Source of the DNA: RUG14223 sp051881075
GTDB lineage: Bacteria; Bacillota; Clostridia; Oscillospirales; Acutalibacteraceae
Assembly (NCBI GenBank): GCA_051881075.1
Contig: JBJEPE010000071.1
Span: 1 to 10,173, forward strand
Direction of reading: 5' to 3'
Length of the DNA: 10,173 nucleotides
The notes below the pieces were generated by a model. The model was not told the DNA's origin, did no database searches, and was given only the letters and a program-made list of their open reading frames with translations. Of this stretch, positions 1 to 7,002 are shown in pieces. Every line of letters begins with the position of its first letter. Positions within the stretch are counted from its first letter, which is position 1. Both the position numbers and the translations under genes were made by a program.

Positions 1-1797
1 ATCCGGTAAAAGGGGCAGAAGGTTAGCTATATTCATGCCCTTACTCTCTCTGCTTGACTCCGGCACCTCGTAGCATTTAAGTCTGTAAACCTTGCCTAAG
101 TTGGTAAAGAACAGTACATAATCATGGCTGTTTATTATGAACATCTCGGTTGCAACGTCCTCTTCACGTCTGTTCATGCCCTTAATGCCTTTACCGCCTC
201 TGCGCTGGGTCTTATATACATCTACAGACATACGCTTCATGTAGCCGAACTGCGTCATAGTAAGCACACATTCTTCCTTAGCTATAAGGTCCTCTATATC
301 AACCTCTCCGCTTACAGGTACAAGAGCGGTACGTCTTGGGTCGGCATACTTATTGCGTAATACTATAGCTTCGTCCTTAATAATAGAAAGTATTCTTGCA
401 TTGTCGCCCAAAATCTCGTTATACTCCTTGATTTTCTCAAGTAAAGCCTTTAATTCGTCCTCTATCTTAATACGCTCAAGATTTGAGAGTTGTCCAAGTC
501 GCATCTGTACTATAGCCTGCGTCTGCAAATCATCAAGTCCGAATCTCTCGGTAAGTCTTGCTCTTGCTGCTGACTGATCCTTAGAGCTTCTGATTATAGA
601 TATTACCTCATCAATAAAATCAAGCGCAGTTTTTAAGCCCTCTAAGATATGCGCTCTTTCTTCGGCCTTACGCAGGTCAAATATAGTTCTTCTGCGTATA
701 ACGTCTGTTTGAAATTCTATGTAATGCTGAAGCATCTGTTTAAGGTTGAGTATCTTAGGCTCACCGTTTACTATAGAAAGCATAATAACACCGAAGGTTA
801 TCTGAAGCTGTGTAAGCGCAAATAAGTGATTAAGCACTATCTGAGCCGATGCGTCACGCTTAACGTCTATCTCAATGTGCATACCGGCTCTGTCAGAGTG
901 ATCCTCTACATTTGATATGCCCTCCAGACGCTTATCCTTAACAAGGTCTGCTATGCTTTCAATAAGCCTTGCCTTATTTACCTGATACGGTAATTCGGTT
1001 ACTATTATCTTACTTCTGCCGTTCTTATCCTCGACTATCTCGGTTTTGGCACGAACGGTTATTTTACCTCTGCCGGTTGCATAAGCCGCCCTGATGCCCG
1101 AAAATCCCATTATCATACCGCCGGTAGGGAAGTCCGGACCCTGTATCTTAGTCATAAGCTCTTCAAGCTCTACGTCAGGGTTATCTATAACAAGGCACAT
1201 GGCATCTATTACCTCGCCAAGATTGTGCGGAGGTATATTTGTCGCCATACCTACCGCTATACCGCTTGAACCGTTTACAAGCAGGTTAGGATATCTGGAC
1301 GGAAGTACGGTAGGCTCTTTAAGTCTGTCGTCAAAGTTCATTACAAAGTCAACGGTTTCTTTGTCAATATCAGTCAGCATTTCAACTGCCATTTTACTCA
1401 TTCTTGACTCTGTATAACGGTAGGCGGCAGGCGGGTCACCGTCAACCGAACCGAAGTTACCGTGGCCGTCTACAAGCATATATCTCATTGAGAAATCCTG
1501 TGCAAGTCTTACAAGTGCATCGTAAACGGATGCGTCACCGTGCGGATGATATCTGCCAAGTACCGAACCTACGGTATCTGCGCACTTTCTGTAAGGCTTA
1601 TCGGGATAAAGTGAATTTTCATACATTGTATATAAAATTCTTCTGTGAACAGGCTTTAAACCGTCACGTACATCCGGCAATGCTCTTGCCACTATAACGG
1701 ACATTGAGTAATCAAGAAATGATTTTTTCATCTCGTTGTTTATCTCAACGTCAATTATCTTTTGGTCGGGATATAAATTTACATTTTCACTGCTCAA
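1..1797 (-). CDS. gyrA: DNA gyrase subunit A (3' end cut by window edge)
   Basis: GyrA is the DNA-breaking and rejoining subunit of the A2B2 gyrase, which adds negative supercoils using ATP hydrolysed by GyrB. 599 codons are visible, against roughly 800-850 for the family. The N-terminal breakage-reunion domain is complete: LPDVRDGLKPVHRRILY near residues 40-56, the quinolone-region motif HPHGDASVYD at 84-93, and AAYRYTE with catalytic Tyr128. The GyrA box QRRGGKG, which marks the DNA-wrapping C-terminal pinwheel, lies at residues 531-537 (187-207). The frame is open to base 1. The start is TTG at 1797: an in-frame TAA lies directly upstream, AGAGGTG at 1804-1810 is a good ribosome binding site 6 nt away, and the next in-frame ATG is inside the conserved domain. 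The presence of the GyrA box favours GyrA over ParC. Alanine occupies the position of E. coli Ser83. Confidence 0.98.
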   Translation of the reverse strand, partial: MSSENVNLYPDQKIIDVEINNEMKKSFLDYSMSVIVARALPDVRDGLKPVHRRILYTMYENSLYPDKPYRKCADTVGSVLGRYHPHGDASVYDALVRLAQDFSMRYMLVDGHGNFGSVDGDPPAAYRYTESRMSKMAVEMLTDIDKETVDFVMNFDDRLKEPTVLPSRYPNLLVNGSSGIAVGMATNIPPHNLGEVIDAMCLVIDNPDVELEELMTKIQGPDFPTGGMIMGFSGIRAAYATGRGKITVRAKTEIVEDKNGRSKIIVTELPYQVNKARLIESIADLVKDKRLEGISNVEDHSDRAGMHIEIDVKRDASAQIVLNHLFALTQLQITFGVIMLSIVNGEPKILNLKQMLQHYIEFQTDVIRRRTIFDLRKAEERAHILEGLKTALDFIDEVISIIRSSKDQSAARARLTERFGLDDLQTQAIVQMRLGQLSNLERIKIEDELKALLEKIKEYNEILGDNARILSIIKDEAIVLRNKYADPRRTALVPVSGEVDIEDLIAKEECVLTMTQFGYMKRMSVDVYKTQRRGGKGIKGMNRREEDVATEMFIINSHDYVLFFTNLGKVYRLKCYEVPESSRESKGMNIANLLPLLPD

Positions 1798-1821
1798 TTA
1801 CAGCACCTCTTATCTTTAGTA

Positions 1822-1843
1822 TGCCGCGGAGCGTTATGCGGCA
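1822..1843 (-). promoter_or_regulatory. Small dyad in the gyrA leader
   Basis: TGCCGC at 1822-1827 pairs with GCGGCA at 1838-1843 across a 10-nt loop, in the short gap between the YcxB-like gene and gyrA. No U-run follows on the minus strand, so it is not a standard terminator. The octamer GGTGCTGT occurs twice on the minus strand, once overlapping the gyrA ribosome binding site (1800-1807) and once 43 bp upstream (1843-1850). A role as a leader hairpin is possible but unproven. Confidence 0.25.
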
Positions 1844-1883
1844 CAGCACCCGTGGGGTACCTTTTTACTGTATTTTTAAGGCA

Positions 1884-2447
1884 TTACACCTTTTTCTTCT
1901 TAATTTTTATTTTATAATTTTCAACATTCTTGCTAAGATATGTTGAAATATCGTTTATCTTATCCGTGCCCAATCCTCTTTTAGGTATGAACACCATGTC
2001 GTTTACCGAGTGATAAAGCACTATTACGTCATTATTCTCATATCCGCCGGTTATTGCGTTTATCGGTATATCCGCCGTGTATCTGTCGTTATGTACTTTA
2101 ACGCCTGAGTCATATACCGTTATTGTATTTGACACAAGCTTGTCCCCGTTTTTACCGCAAAATCTTTCTGCGGTCATCTTCACGGCAAGCGGTTTGATAA
2201 AGTCATAGTATGCCAGCAAAAACACACCAAACACTACAAACATTACTGTGATAAACCTTTTTTCAAGCAAAGTAAGCTGTCTTATTGTAGAAAGCTGAGA
2301 TATAAGCCCCATAACGAGCATAAAACCACCTATTACATATATAGGCATCTTATCGCTGTCATCGGTTTTTCCTGCTTTCTCGGCAAGCTTAAAGCTTATG
2401 TAATCCTCTTTTGTCGTCAGATATGTTACCGAAGCTATCTCTTTCAT
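1884..2447 (-). CDS. YcxB-like two-helix membrane protein (downstream copy)
   Basis: This 187-residue protein has a polar N-terminus with no signal peptide, two hydrophobic helices (about residues 35-52 and 65-81), and a cytoplasmic-type C-terminal domain of alternating beta strands. That domain contains a GGYENND turn and ends in MVFIPKRGL, which resembles the YcxB-like C-terminal family (a PH-like fold of unknown function). It ends in a lysine-rich tail. The ATG start has GGAGG five bases upstream. It lies 25 bp after a second gene of the same layout, so the two are probably divergent paralogues on one transcript. No enzymatic function is visible. The family call rests on layout and the FIPKR-type ending, recognised by eye. 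Confidence 0.7.
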   Translation of the reverse strand: MKEIASVTYLTTKEDYISFKLAEKAGKTDDSDKMPIYVIGGFMLVMGLISQLSTIRQLTLLEKRFITVMFVVFGVFLLAYYDFIKPLAVKMTAERFCGKNGDKLVSNTITVYDSGVKVHNDRYTADIPINAITGGYENNDVIVLYHSVNDMVFIPKRGLGTDKINDISTYLSKNVENYKIKIKKKKV

Positions 2448-2472
2448 AACTACCTCCGCAATATTACTTACA

Positions 2473-3033
2473 TTACTTTACCTTATATCTGTTTGTCAGG
2501 GTATTTTTCAGATGACGTGATATCTTATCCACGCTGTCCGAGTTACTCTCATTCTTTAAGATAACTATCGGACGGTGTATCCACTGTGTAACAAGCACTA
2601 TGCGCTTGCTGTTCTCATATCCGCATACTATATCTGTCCAGTAACCGTCAAAGCACTCATATTTATTCTTTATCTTGAAGCTGTCACGGTAGATATCCAT
2701 CGAAACAGGGGATAGGAGAAGCGGGCTTTTTTCATACTGTGACTTAACACGCAGCCCTATCTTGCGCACTCTGTACCATGCAAAATATACCGCAAATGCG
2801 AGCGTAAGCGCACACAGCACACAGCTTATTATCATTCTTGCAACGGTTATACTTCTATAGGCATCAAATCCGCATACTAATGCAGTTGCCGCAAAAAGTA
2901 AAGTGTACAGCGTGTTATATTTCAGATGTCCTATGCTTTTCTCGGTATATACCAATGCCGCCGCATAGCTTTCTGCATCTGTTACCTGATTTTTTATATC
3001 GGCTATCAAGCCGCCTTCATAGAAAGTAGGCAT
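2473..3033 (-). CDS. YcxB-like two-helix membrane protein (upstream copy)
   Basis: This 186-residue protein has the same architecture as its downstream neighbour: an N-terminal polar segment, helices at about 40-58 and 64-87, then a soluble C-terminal domain. Visible C-terminal elements are DIYRDSFKIKN, a tryptophan followed by TDIVCGYENSKRIVLV, and IVILKNESNSDS in place of the FIPKR segment. The shared GYEN motif before a beta strand supports common ancestry, although overall identity by eye is low. ATG at 3033 has only a weak AAGG ribosome binding site about 11 nt away. The gap to the EamA gene is 38 bp and contains TATAAT on the minus strand (3071-3076) without a convincing -35 box. Its function is unknown. 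Confidence 0.65.
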   Translation of the reverse strand: MPTFYEGGLIADIKNQVTDAESYAAALVYTEKSIGHLKYNTLYTLLFAATALVCGFDAYRSITVARMIISCVLCALTLAFAVYFAWYRVRKIGLRVKSQYEKSPLLLSPVSMDIYRDSFKIKNKYECFDGYWTDIVCGYENSKRIVLVTQWIHRPIVILKNESNSDSVDKISRHLKNTLTNRYKVK

Positions 3034-3071
3034 AATGTTTCAGACCTTTTAAATTGATTTGATTTTAAATA

Positions 3072-3485
3072 TTATATTACCATAAGCAGAGTACCTGCTC
3101 CGATAAGCGCACATCCTAAAGCTGACTTAACGGTAATCTGCTCATGCAGAAATACTGCCGCCAATATAACGGTGATAACAATACTAAGCTTATCTATCGG
3201 CGCTACCTGAGATACCTTACCCAGTTGTACCGCCCTGTAATAGCAGAGCCAAGAAGCACCCGTTGCCAAACCTGATAGTATAAGGAATAGCCAGCTCTTT
3301 TTATTTATATTATTAAGTCCGCTTTGCGCATTGGTTATAAACACCATTCCCCATGCCATAATAAGCACAACGGCGGTGCGTATAGCCGTTGCTAAGTTGG
3401 AATTAACGCCGTCAATGCCTATCTTGGCAAGTATTGAGGTAAGTGCCGCAAACACAGCGGACAGTATAGCGAGTATCAACCACAT
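3072..3485 (-). CDS. Short EamA/DMT-family membrane protein (single domain)
   Basis: The protein has 137 residues and about five transmembrane helices (near 4-21, 33-50, 64-84, 98-115 and 121-137). Typical EamA features are visible: an N-terminal AALTSILAKIGI helix, WLCYYRAVQLGKVSQVAPIDKL in the middle, and AAVFLHEQITVKSALGCALI near the end. Most drug/metabolite transporters carry two such domains in about 300 residues. This one has a single domain, like the known half-size group (COG2510 type), which probably dimerises. The substrate cannot be told. It starts 31 bp after gyrB with a weak AAGTGG ribosome binding site, so it is probably read through from gyrB. The length matches the half-size group, so I do not regard it as a truncated gene. 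Confidence 0.85.
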   Translation of the reverse strand: MWLILAILSAVFAALTSILAKIGIDGVNSNLATAIRTAVVLIMAWGMVFITNAQSGLNNINKKSWLFLILSGLATGASWLCYYRAVQLGKVSQVAPIDKLSIVITVILAAVFLHEQITVKSALGCALIGAGTLLMVI

Positions 3486-3516
3486 AGAATATTACCACTT
3501 TACTTTTTATTATCAA

Positions 3517-5454
3517 TTATACGTCAAGATTTTGTACATACTTGGCGTTTTTCTCTATAAAATCACGTCTTGGTTCTACCTTATCACCCATAAGGATAGT
3601 AAAGGTTTCGTCTGCAAGCGCCGCATCCTCAAGCTGTACACGGAGCATAATTCTCGTTTCGGGATTCATGGTAGTTTCCCAAAGCTGTTCAGAGTCCATT
3701 TCACCAAGACCTTTGTAACGCTGAATATCGGTTTTACCCTGTATCTCGCTTAATATCTGGTCACGCTCTGCATCGGAATAAGCATATCTATGCTCTTTAC
3801 CCTTAGTAATCCTGTAGAGCGGTGGCTGTGCTATATATACGTGGCCCTGCTCTATGAGAGGACGCATATATCTAAAGAAGAACGTAAGCAACAATGTTCT
3901 GATATGTGATCCGTCAACGTCGGCATCGGCCATGATTATAACCTTGCCGTATCTGAGCTTGGATATATCATATTCGTCGCCTATACCGCAACCCAAAGCC
4001 GTTATAACAGGGCTTAACTTATCGTTGCCGTATATTCTGTCAAGCCTTGCTTTCTCTACGTTGAGCATCTTGCCCCATAGTGGAAGAATAGCCTGGAACT
4101 TTCTGTCTCTGCCGCCCTTAGCAGAGCCGCCTGCACTATCACCCTCAACGATGTATATCTCGGTTTCTTCCGGATTACGTGACTGACAGTCTGCAAGTTT
4201 ACCCGGCAGAGAAGCGGACTCCAGCGCACTCTTACGCCTTACCAGATCTCTTGCCTTACGTGCGGCATCCCTCGCCCTTGCGGCGGCCAATGCCTTATCA
4301 AATATAGCTCTTGCGGTAGCGGGATTCTCCTCTAAAAATACCATAAGCTTGTCTGCTATAAGCTTGTCTACCATCGTTCTTATTTCTGTATTGCCCAGCT
4401 TAGCCTTAGTCTGTCCTTCAAACTGAGCCTCTTTCAGCTTAACGCTGATAATGGCTGTAAGGCCCTCTCTTACGTCTTCGCCCGATAAGCTTCTGTCGCT
4501 CTCTTTTAAGATATTGAATTTACGTGCGTAGTCGTTCATTACACGTGTAAGTGCTCTTTTGAAGCCCTCTTCATGCGTACCGCCGTCTGTAGTATGTATA
4601 TTATTGGCGAAGCTTAACAAAAGCTCGTTGTAGCTATCGTTATACTGCATAGCTATCTCTACCTGTGAGCTGTCGTCGGGTGCGGATGTAGAGAAGTAAA
4701 TAACCTCCTCATGTACTACATCAAGTGACTTTTTCTTATGCAGATATTCTACAAAGCTTTTAATACCGCCCTCATACAAGAAGTTATTTTTTACTACCTC
4801 GTCGCCGCGCTCATCTCTAAGCTCAATATGTATGCCTGCGTTTAGAAACGCCTGCTCTCTTAAACGGGTTTCAAGTATCTCATAATCATAAACCGTTGTT
4901 TCGGTGAATATCTCAGGGTCAGCCTTAAATATTATCTCTGTACCCTTTTCAGTACCCTTGCCTATTATCTTAAGATCAGATGCGATGTTGCCTCGCTCAT
5001 ACCTTTGATGATAAATATTTTCTCCGTCACAGACCTTAACCTCAAGCCACTCAGACAGTGCATTAACTACGGAAGCGCCAACGCCGTGTAGACCGCCCGA
5101 TACCTTGTAGCCTCCTCCGCCGAACTTACCGCCTGCGTGCAGTACGGTAAATACTACGGTAACCGCAGGTATGCCCATCTTCTGATTAATACCCGTCGGA
5201 ATACCTCTGCCGTTATCCGTTACCTTAATAATATTATCGGGAAGAATAACAACATCGATTTTATCACAGTAGCCCGCAAGTGCCTCATCTATTGAGTTGT
5301 CTACTATTTCATATACAAGGTGATGCAAACCTCTTGGGCCTGTAGAGCCTATGTACATACCGGGACGCTTTCTTACGGCTTCAAGACCTTCCAATACCTG
5401 TATTTCATCAGCACCGTACTCTTGAGTCGTCTGCGATATTGATAAATTATCCAA
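3517..5454 (-). CDS. gyrB: DNA gyrase subunit B
   Basis: GyrB is the ATPase subunit of gyrase. The protein has 645 residues, the usual length for Gram-positive GyrB. The GHKL ATPase domain shows YEIVDNSIDEALAG (Glu49, Asn53), VTDNGRGIP (Asp80), the lid segment GGKFGGGGYKVSGGLHGVG, and a transducer domain. The TOPRIM domain has EGDSAGG starting at Glu437 and DADVDGSH at 510-517, which supply the metal-binding acids for DNA cleavage. The C-terminus has QRYKGLGEMDSEQLWETTM. TTG at 5454 is the start: AGGAGG at 5463-5468 lies 8 nt upstream, and no ATG occurs before the conserved EGLEAVRKRPGMYIG block. The usual PLRGK/PLKGK after the TOPRIM glutamate motif reads PLWGK here. Three small genes separate it from gyrA. 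ParE is less likely given the origin context. Confidence 0.98.
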   Translation of the reverse strand: MDNLSISQTTQEYGADEIQVLEGLEAVRKRPGMYIGSTGPRGLHHLVYEIVDNSIDEALAGYCDKIDVVILPDNIIKVTDNGRGIPTGINQKMGIPAVTVVFTVLHAGGKFGGGGYKVSGGLHGVGASVVNALSEWLEVKVCDGENIYHQRYERGNIASDLKIIGKGTEKGTEIIFKADPEIFTETTVYDYEILETRLREQAFLNAGIHIELRDERGDEVVKNNFLYEGGIKSFVEYLHKKKSLDVVHEEVIYFSTSAPDDSSQVEIAMQYNDSYNELLLSFANNIHTTDGGTHEEGFKRALTRVMNDYARKFNILKESDRSLSGEDVREGLTAIISVKLKEAQFEGQTKAKLGNTEIRTMVDKLIADKLMVFLEENPATARAIFDKALAAARARDAARKARDLVRRKSALESASLPGKLADCQSRNPEETEIYIVEGDSAGGSAKGGRDRKFQAILPLWGKMLNVEKARLDRIYGNDKLSPVITALGCGIGDEYDISKLRYGKVIIMADADVDGSHIRTLLLTFFFRYMRPLIEQGHVYIAQPPLYRITKGKEHRYAYSDAERDQILSEIQGKTDIQRYKGLGEMDSEQLWETTMNPETRIMLRVQLEDAALADETFTILMGDKVEPRRDFIEKNAKYVQNLDV

Positions 5455-5539
5455 ATAAAAAACCTCCTATTGCGGATATTCTCCGCTTACATTTCACGAT
5501 GTATATATGAATACGTAACTTGCAGGCATACAAGCTATT

Positions 5540-5545
5540 ATTATA
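5540..5545 (-). promoter_or_regulatory. Candidate -10 box for gyrB
   Basis: A perfect TATAAT lies on the minus strand about 86 bp upstream of the gyrB start. The -35 side is poor: TTTAAA at 19-bp spacing is the closest to TTGACA. A transcript from here would have a leader of roughly 80 nt. The region is AT-rich, so a chance match is possible. Confidence 0.35.
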
Positions 5546-5630
5546 TTGCCGTCACGTAAAATGCTTTAAATTCTTTGTAACAGCACCGAATAACGGGCTT
5601 TTGTACGCTTACGCTCATAGGGCATAAGCC

Positions 5631-5691
5631 TAACACACATCTTTGCTTTAATTTCACACTTAATGCGAGAATAAAGCAAACATCTGTGTTA
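5631..5691. repeat. Long interrupted inverted repeat between the zinc-ribbon gene and gyrB
   Basis: TAACACA (5631-5637) pairs with TGTGTTA (5685-5691), and TTTGCTTTA (5642-5650) with TAAAGCAAA (5672-5680). The two stems are separated by a symmetric CATC/CATC internal loop and capped by a 21-nt loop. That gives 16 base pairs in all. No U-run follows on the minus strand, so this is not a canonical intrinsic terminator. It sits upstream of the gyrB -10 candidate, in the otherwise gene-free gap 5455-5721. It could form the 3' end of the upstream transcript, an RNA leader element if transcription reads through, or a protein-binding dyad. Confidence 0.55.
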
Positions 5692-5721
5692 AAGCCCCTT
5701 TTACCGATGCAGTCACGTTGT

Positions 5722-6015
5722 TTATTTATATCTGACCGTATAGGGGAGTAACAAAAGAGAGCATAATACGCATATAACGGTAAAAATCATTATCGGTATT
5801 GCGCTCTGCATTTTTATTACATTAAGCAGAAGCACATCTATAACAGCCACAATAACGGCTACTACAGATATTAATATACATCTGCCCTTCCACTTTTTTA
5901 CGGCAAATTTCTTTTTGCAATGGTAGCATTCCATTTTTTTCTGTTTAGTACTCTTCATTACATCGCCGTAGTAATATACGGTGTGACAATGAGGACATAC
6001 CGGTAATTTCAGCAT
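5722..6015 (-). CDS. Small zinc-ribbon membrane protein
   Basis: The protein has 97 residues from the ATG at 6015. An in-frame ATG at 6027 would add four residues, but it has no ribosome binding site. The chosen start gives the natural N-terminus MLKLPVCPHC. Cys7, Cys10, Cys30 and Cys33 (CPHC and CYHC) form a Cys4 zinc ribbon. Two hydrophobic helices follow (about 46-66 and 72-91), and the protein ends in a short basic tail. The ribbon would lie on the cytoplasmic face if the helices form a hairpin. It follows another zinc-ribbon/two-helix gene by only 24 bp, so the two are probably cotranscribed and may act together. I do not recognise a named family and assign no function. Confidence 0.75.
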   Translation of the reverse strand: MLKLPVCPHCHTVYYYGDVMKSTKQKKMECYHCKKKFAVKKWKGRCILISVVAVIVAVIDVLLLNVIKMQSAIPIMIFTVICVLCSLLLLPYTVRYK

Positions 6016-6039
6016 AAAATAACACATCCAAGTATAAAG

Positions 6040-6654
6040 TTAAAATCTTCTGCCGTAGCTGCTGTAGCCGTTTTTTGATGATCTGCCGCCCTGTGAGCGT
6101 GATGACGCTCTGTCTGATGATGACGTGCTTCTGCGCTGTTCAGATGTCCTAACACTTCTATCGCCGTATGCGCCGCCTGATGTGCGATGCTGCTGCGGAT
6201 TTGTGCCGGACTTTATATTGTTGCGTGATTTAGAATATAGGTCATTTTCGACACTTTTGAATTTGGCTGTTTTTGAGCTTATGTTTTTTGACTTTGAACT
6301 GCCGCTTGAATCATCATCAAAGGGATGAAGTCTGAAGAAAAACGGAGTCATAAGAAAGAACAGGACAAATGGTATCATAACCAAAGTAGCACCCAGTAAT
6401 GAAGCTTTATTGCCAAAGAAAAGATACAAAATAAATACTGTAACAGCTATTGCCGAAACTATGGATATTACTATATTCATACGCTTAATAAAGTAGATGT
6501 TTGATACCTCGTCACAGTCAGGGCAGATATATTCGCCATTGTCACGCTCAAAGAATGCCTTTGTATAAGGTACCTTTGACTTACAGTACGGACATCTGCC
6601 AAGTCTGAAAAAACCGCTTTTCTTTTTGTTTTTCTGTGTATTTATATTTGTCAT
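6040..6654 (-). CDS. Zinc-ribbon membrane protein with Ser/Arg-rich disordered tail
   Basis: This 204-residue protein has three parts. Residues 1-50 hold a lysine-rich start and a Cys4 zinc ribbon (Cys21, Cys24, Cys44, Cys47; CPYC and CPDC). Residues 60-107 hold two transmembrane helices. Residues 112-204 form a low-complexity tail rich in Ser, Arg, Gly and Gln (e.g. RSTSSSDRASSRSQGGRSS) ending in SSYGRRF. The tail is strongly basic and probably disordered, which would suit binding to nucleic acid or the inner membrane surface; that is inference. ATG at 6654 has AGAGGGTG seven bases upstream. The gene lies between the DUF370 gene and gyrB with its smaller relative downstream. No named family is recognised. 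Confidence 0.75.
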   Translation of the reverse strand: MTNINTQKNKKKSGFFRLGRCPYCKSKVPYTKAFFERDNGEYICPDCDEVSNIYFIKRMNIVISIVSAIAVTVFILYLFFGNKASLLGATLVMIPFVLFFLMTPFFFRLHPFDDDSSGSSKSKNISSKTAKFKSVENDLYSKSRNNIKSGTNPQQHRTSGGAYGDRSVRTSEQRRSTSSSDRASSRSQGGRSSKNGYSSYGRRF

Positions 6655-6660
6655 TTAATA

Positions 6661-6700
6661 CACCCTCTTTCTGTTGTGGCTGTTAGTATTATTTGCGCTT
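6661..6700. repeat. Short dyad upstream of the zinc-ribbon gene pair
   Basis: On the minus strand, TTGTGGC and GCCACAA form a 7-bp inverted repeat across about 23 nt, in the 75-bp gap between the DUF370 gene and the next gene. The downstream arm lies just before the ribosome binding site of the 6040-6654 gene. It could be an operator or a weak leader hairpin. Chance cannot be excluded. Confidence 0.3.
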
Positions 6701-6729
6701 TTTGCCACAATTATTTTATATCATACTAT

Positions 6730-6990
6730 TTATACAAAGCGTGACTCTGACGCACGCTTTAGTAAAGATGAGCTTGATATCTGACTTATATATACCTTAT
6801 GCTTACCGTTTTCTACACATACAATGAAGCTTTTGGGTAACTCATAAGATACATTTTCAACCTCGCCTCTGATTTCGGCATCTCTTAAAAAATTTCTCGT
6901 CTTAACGGATATTGTCGTTGCATCAAGGTCAAATATCCCTACAATGCTGTCTTTACGCACTATTGTATTCTGTCCCAGATGTAAATACAC
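6730..6990 (-). CDS. remB: DUF370 / RemB-like (YaaB) regulatory protein
   Basis: The protein has 86 residues and starts MYLHLGQNTIVRKDSIVGIFDLD, typical of the DUF370 family to which Bacillus RemA and RemB (YaaB) belong. RemA is a DNA-binding regulator of extracellular-matrix genes. RemB is encoded between recF and gyrB in B. subtilis, the same position as here. The segment SFIVCVENGKHKVYISQISSSSLLKR is also family-like. The start is GTG at 6990 with AAGGAG eight bases upstream, and that site overlaps the recF stop, so the two genes are probably coupled. The gene symbol is given by position and family; the target genes in this organism cannot be inferred. An AAAGCGTG/CACGCTTT dyad (6736-6760) overlaps its last codons. 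Confidence 0.85.
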   Translation of the reverse strand: MYLHLGQNTIVRKDSIVGIFDLDATTISVKTRNFLRDAEIRGEVENVSYELPKSFIVCVENGKHKVYISQISSSSLLKRASESRFV

Positions 6991-7002
6991 GGTATTATCT
7001 CC

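Noticed and set aside
124..1697. Several plus-strand open frames opposite gyrA
   Set aside because: They are antisense shadows of a strongly conserved gene; none has family motifs or a convincing ribosome binding site.
3331..4186. Plus-strand open frames opposite the EamA gene and gyrB
   Set aside because: They are shadows of conserved genes and have no protein features of their own.
6736..6760. AAAGCGTG/CACGCTTT hairpin as an intrinsic terminator after the DUF370 gene
   Set aside because: The stem lies inside the last codons and no run of T follows on the minus strand.
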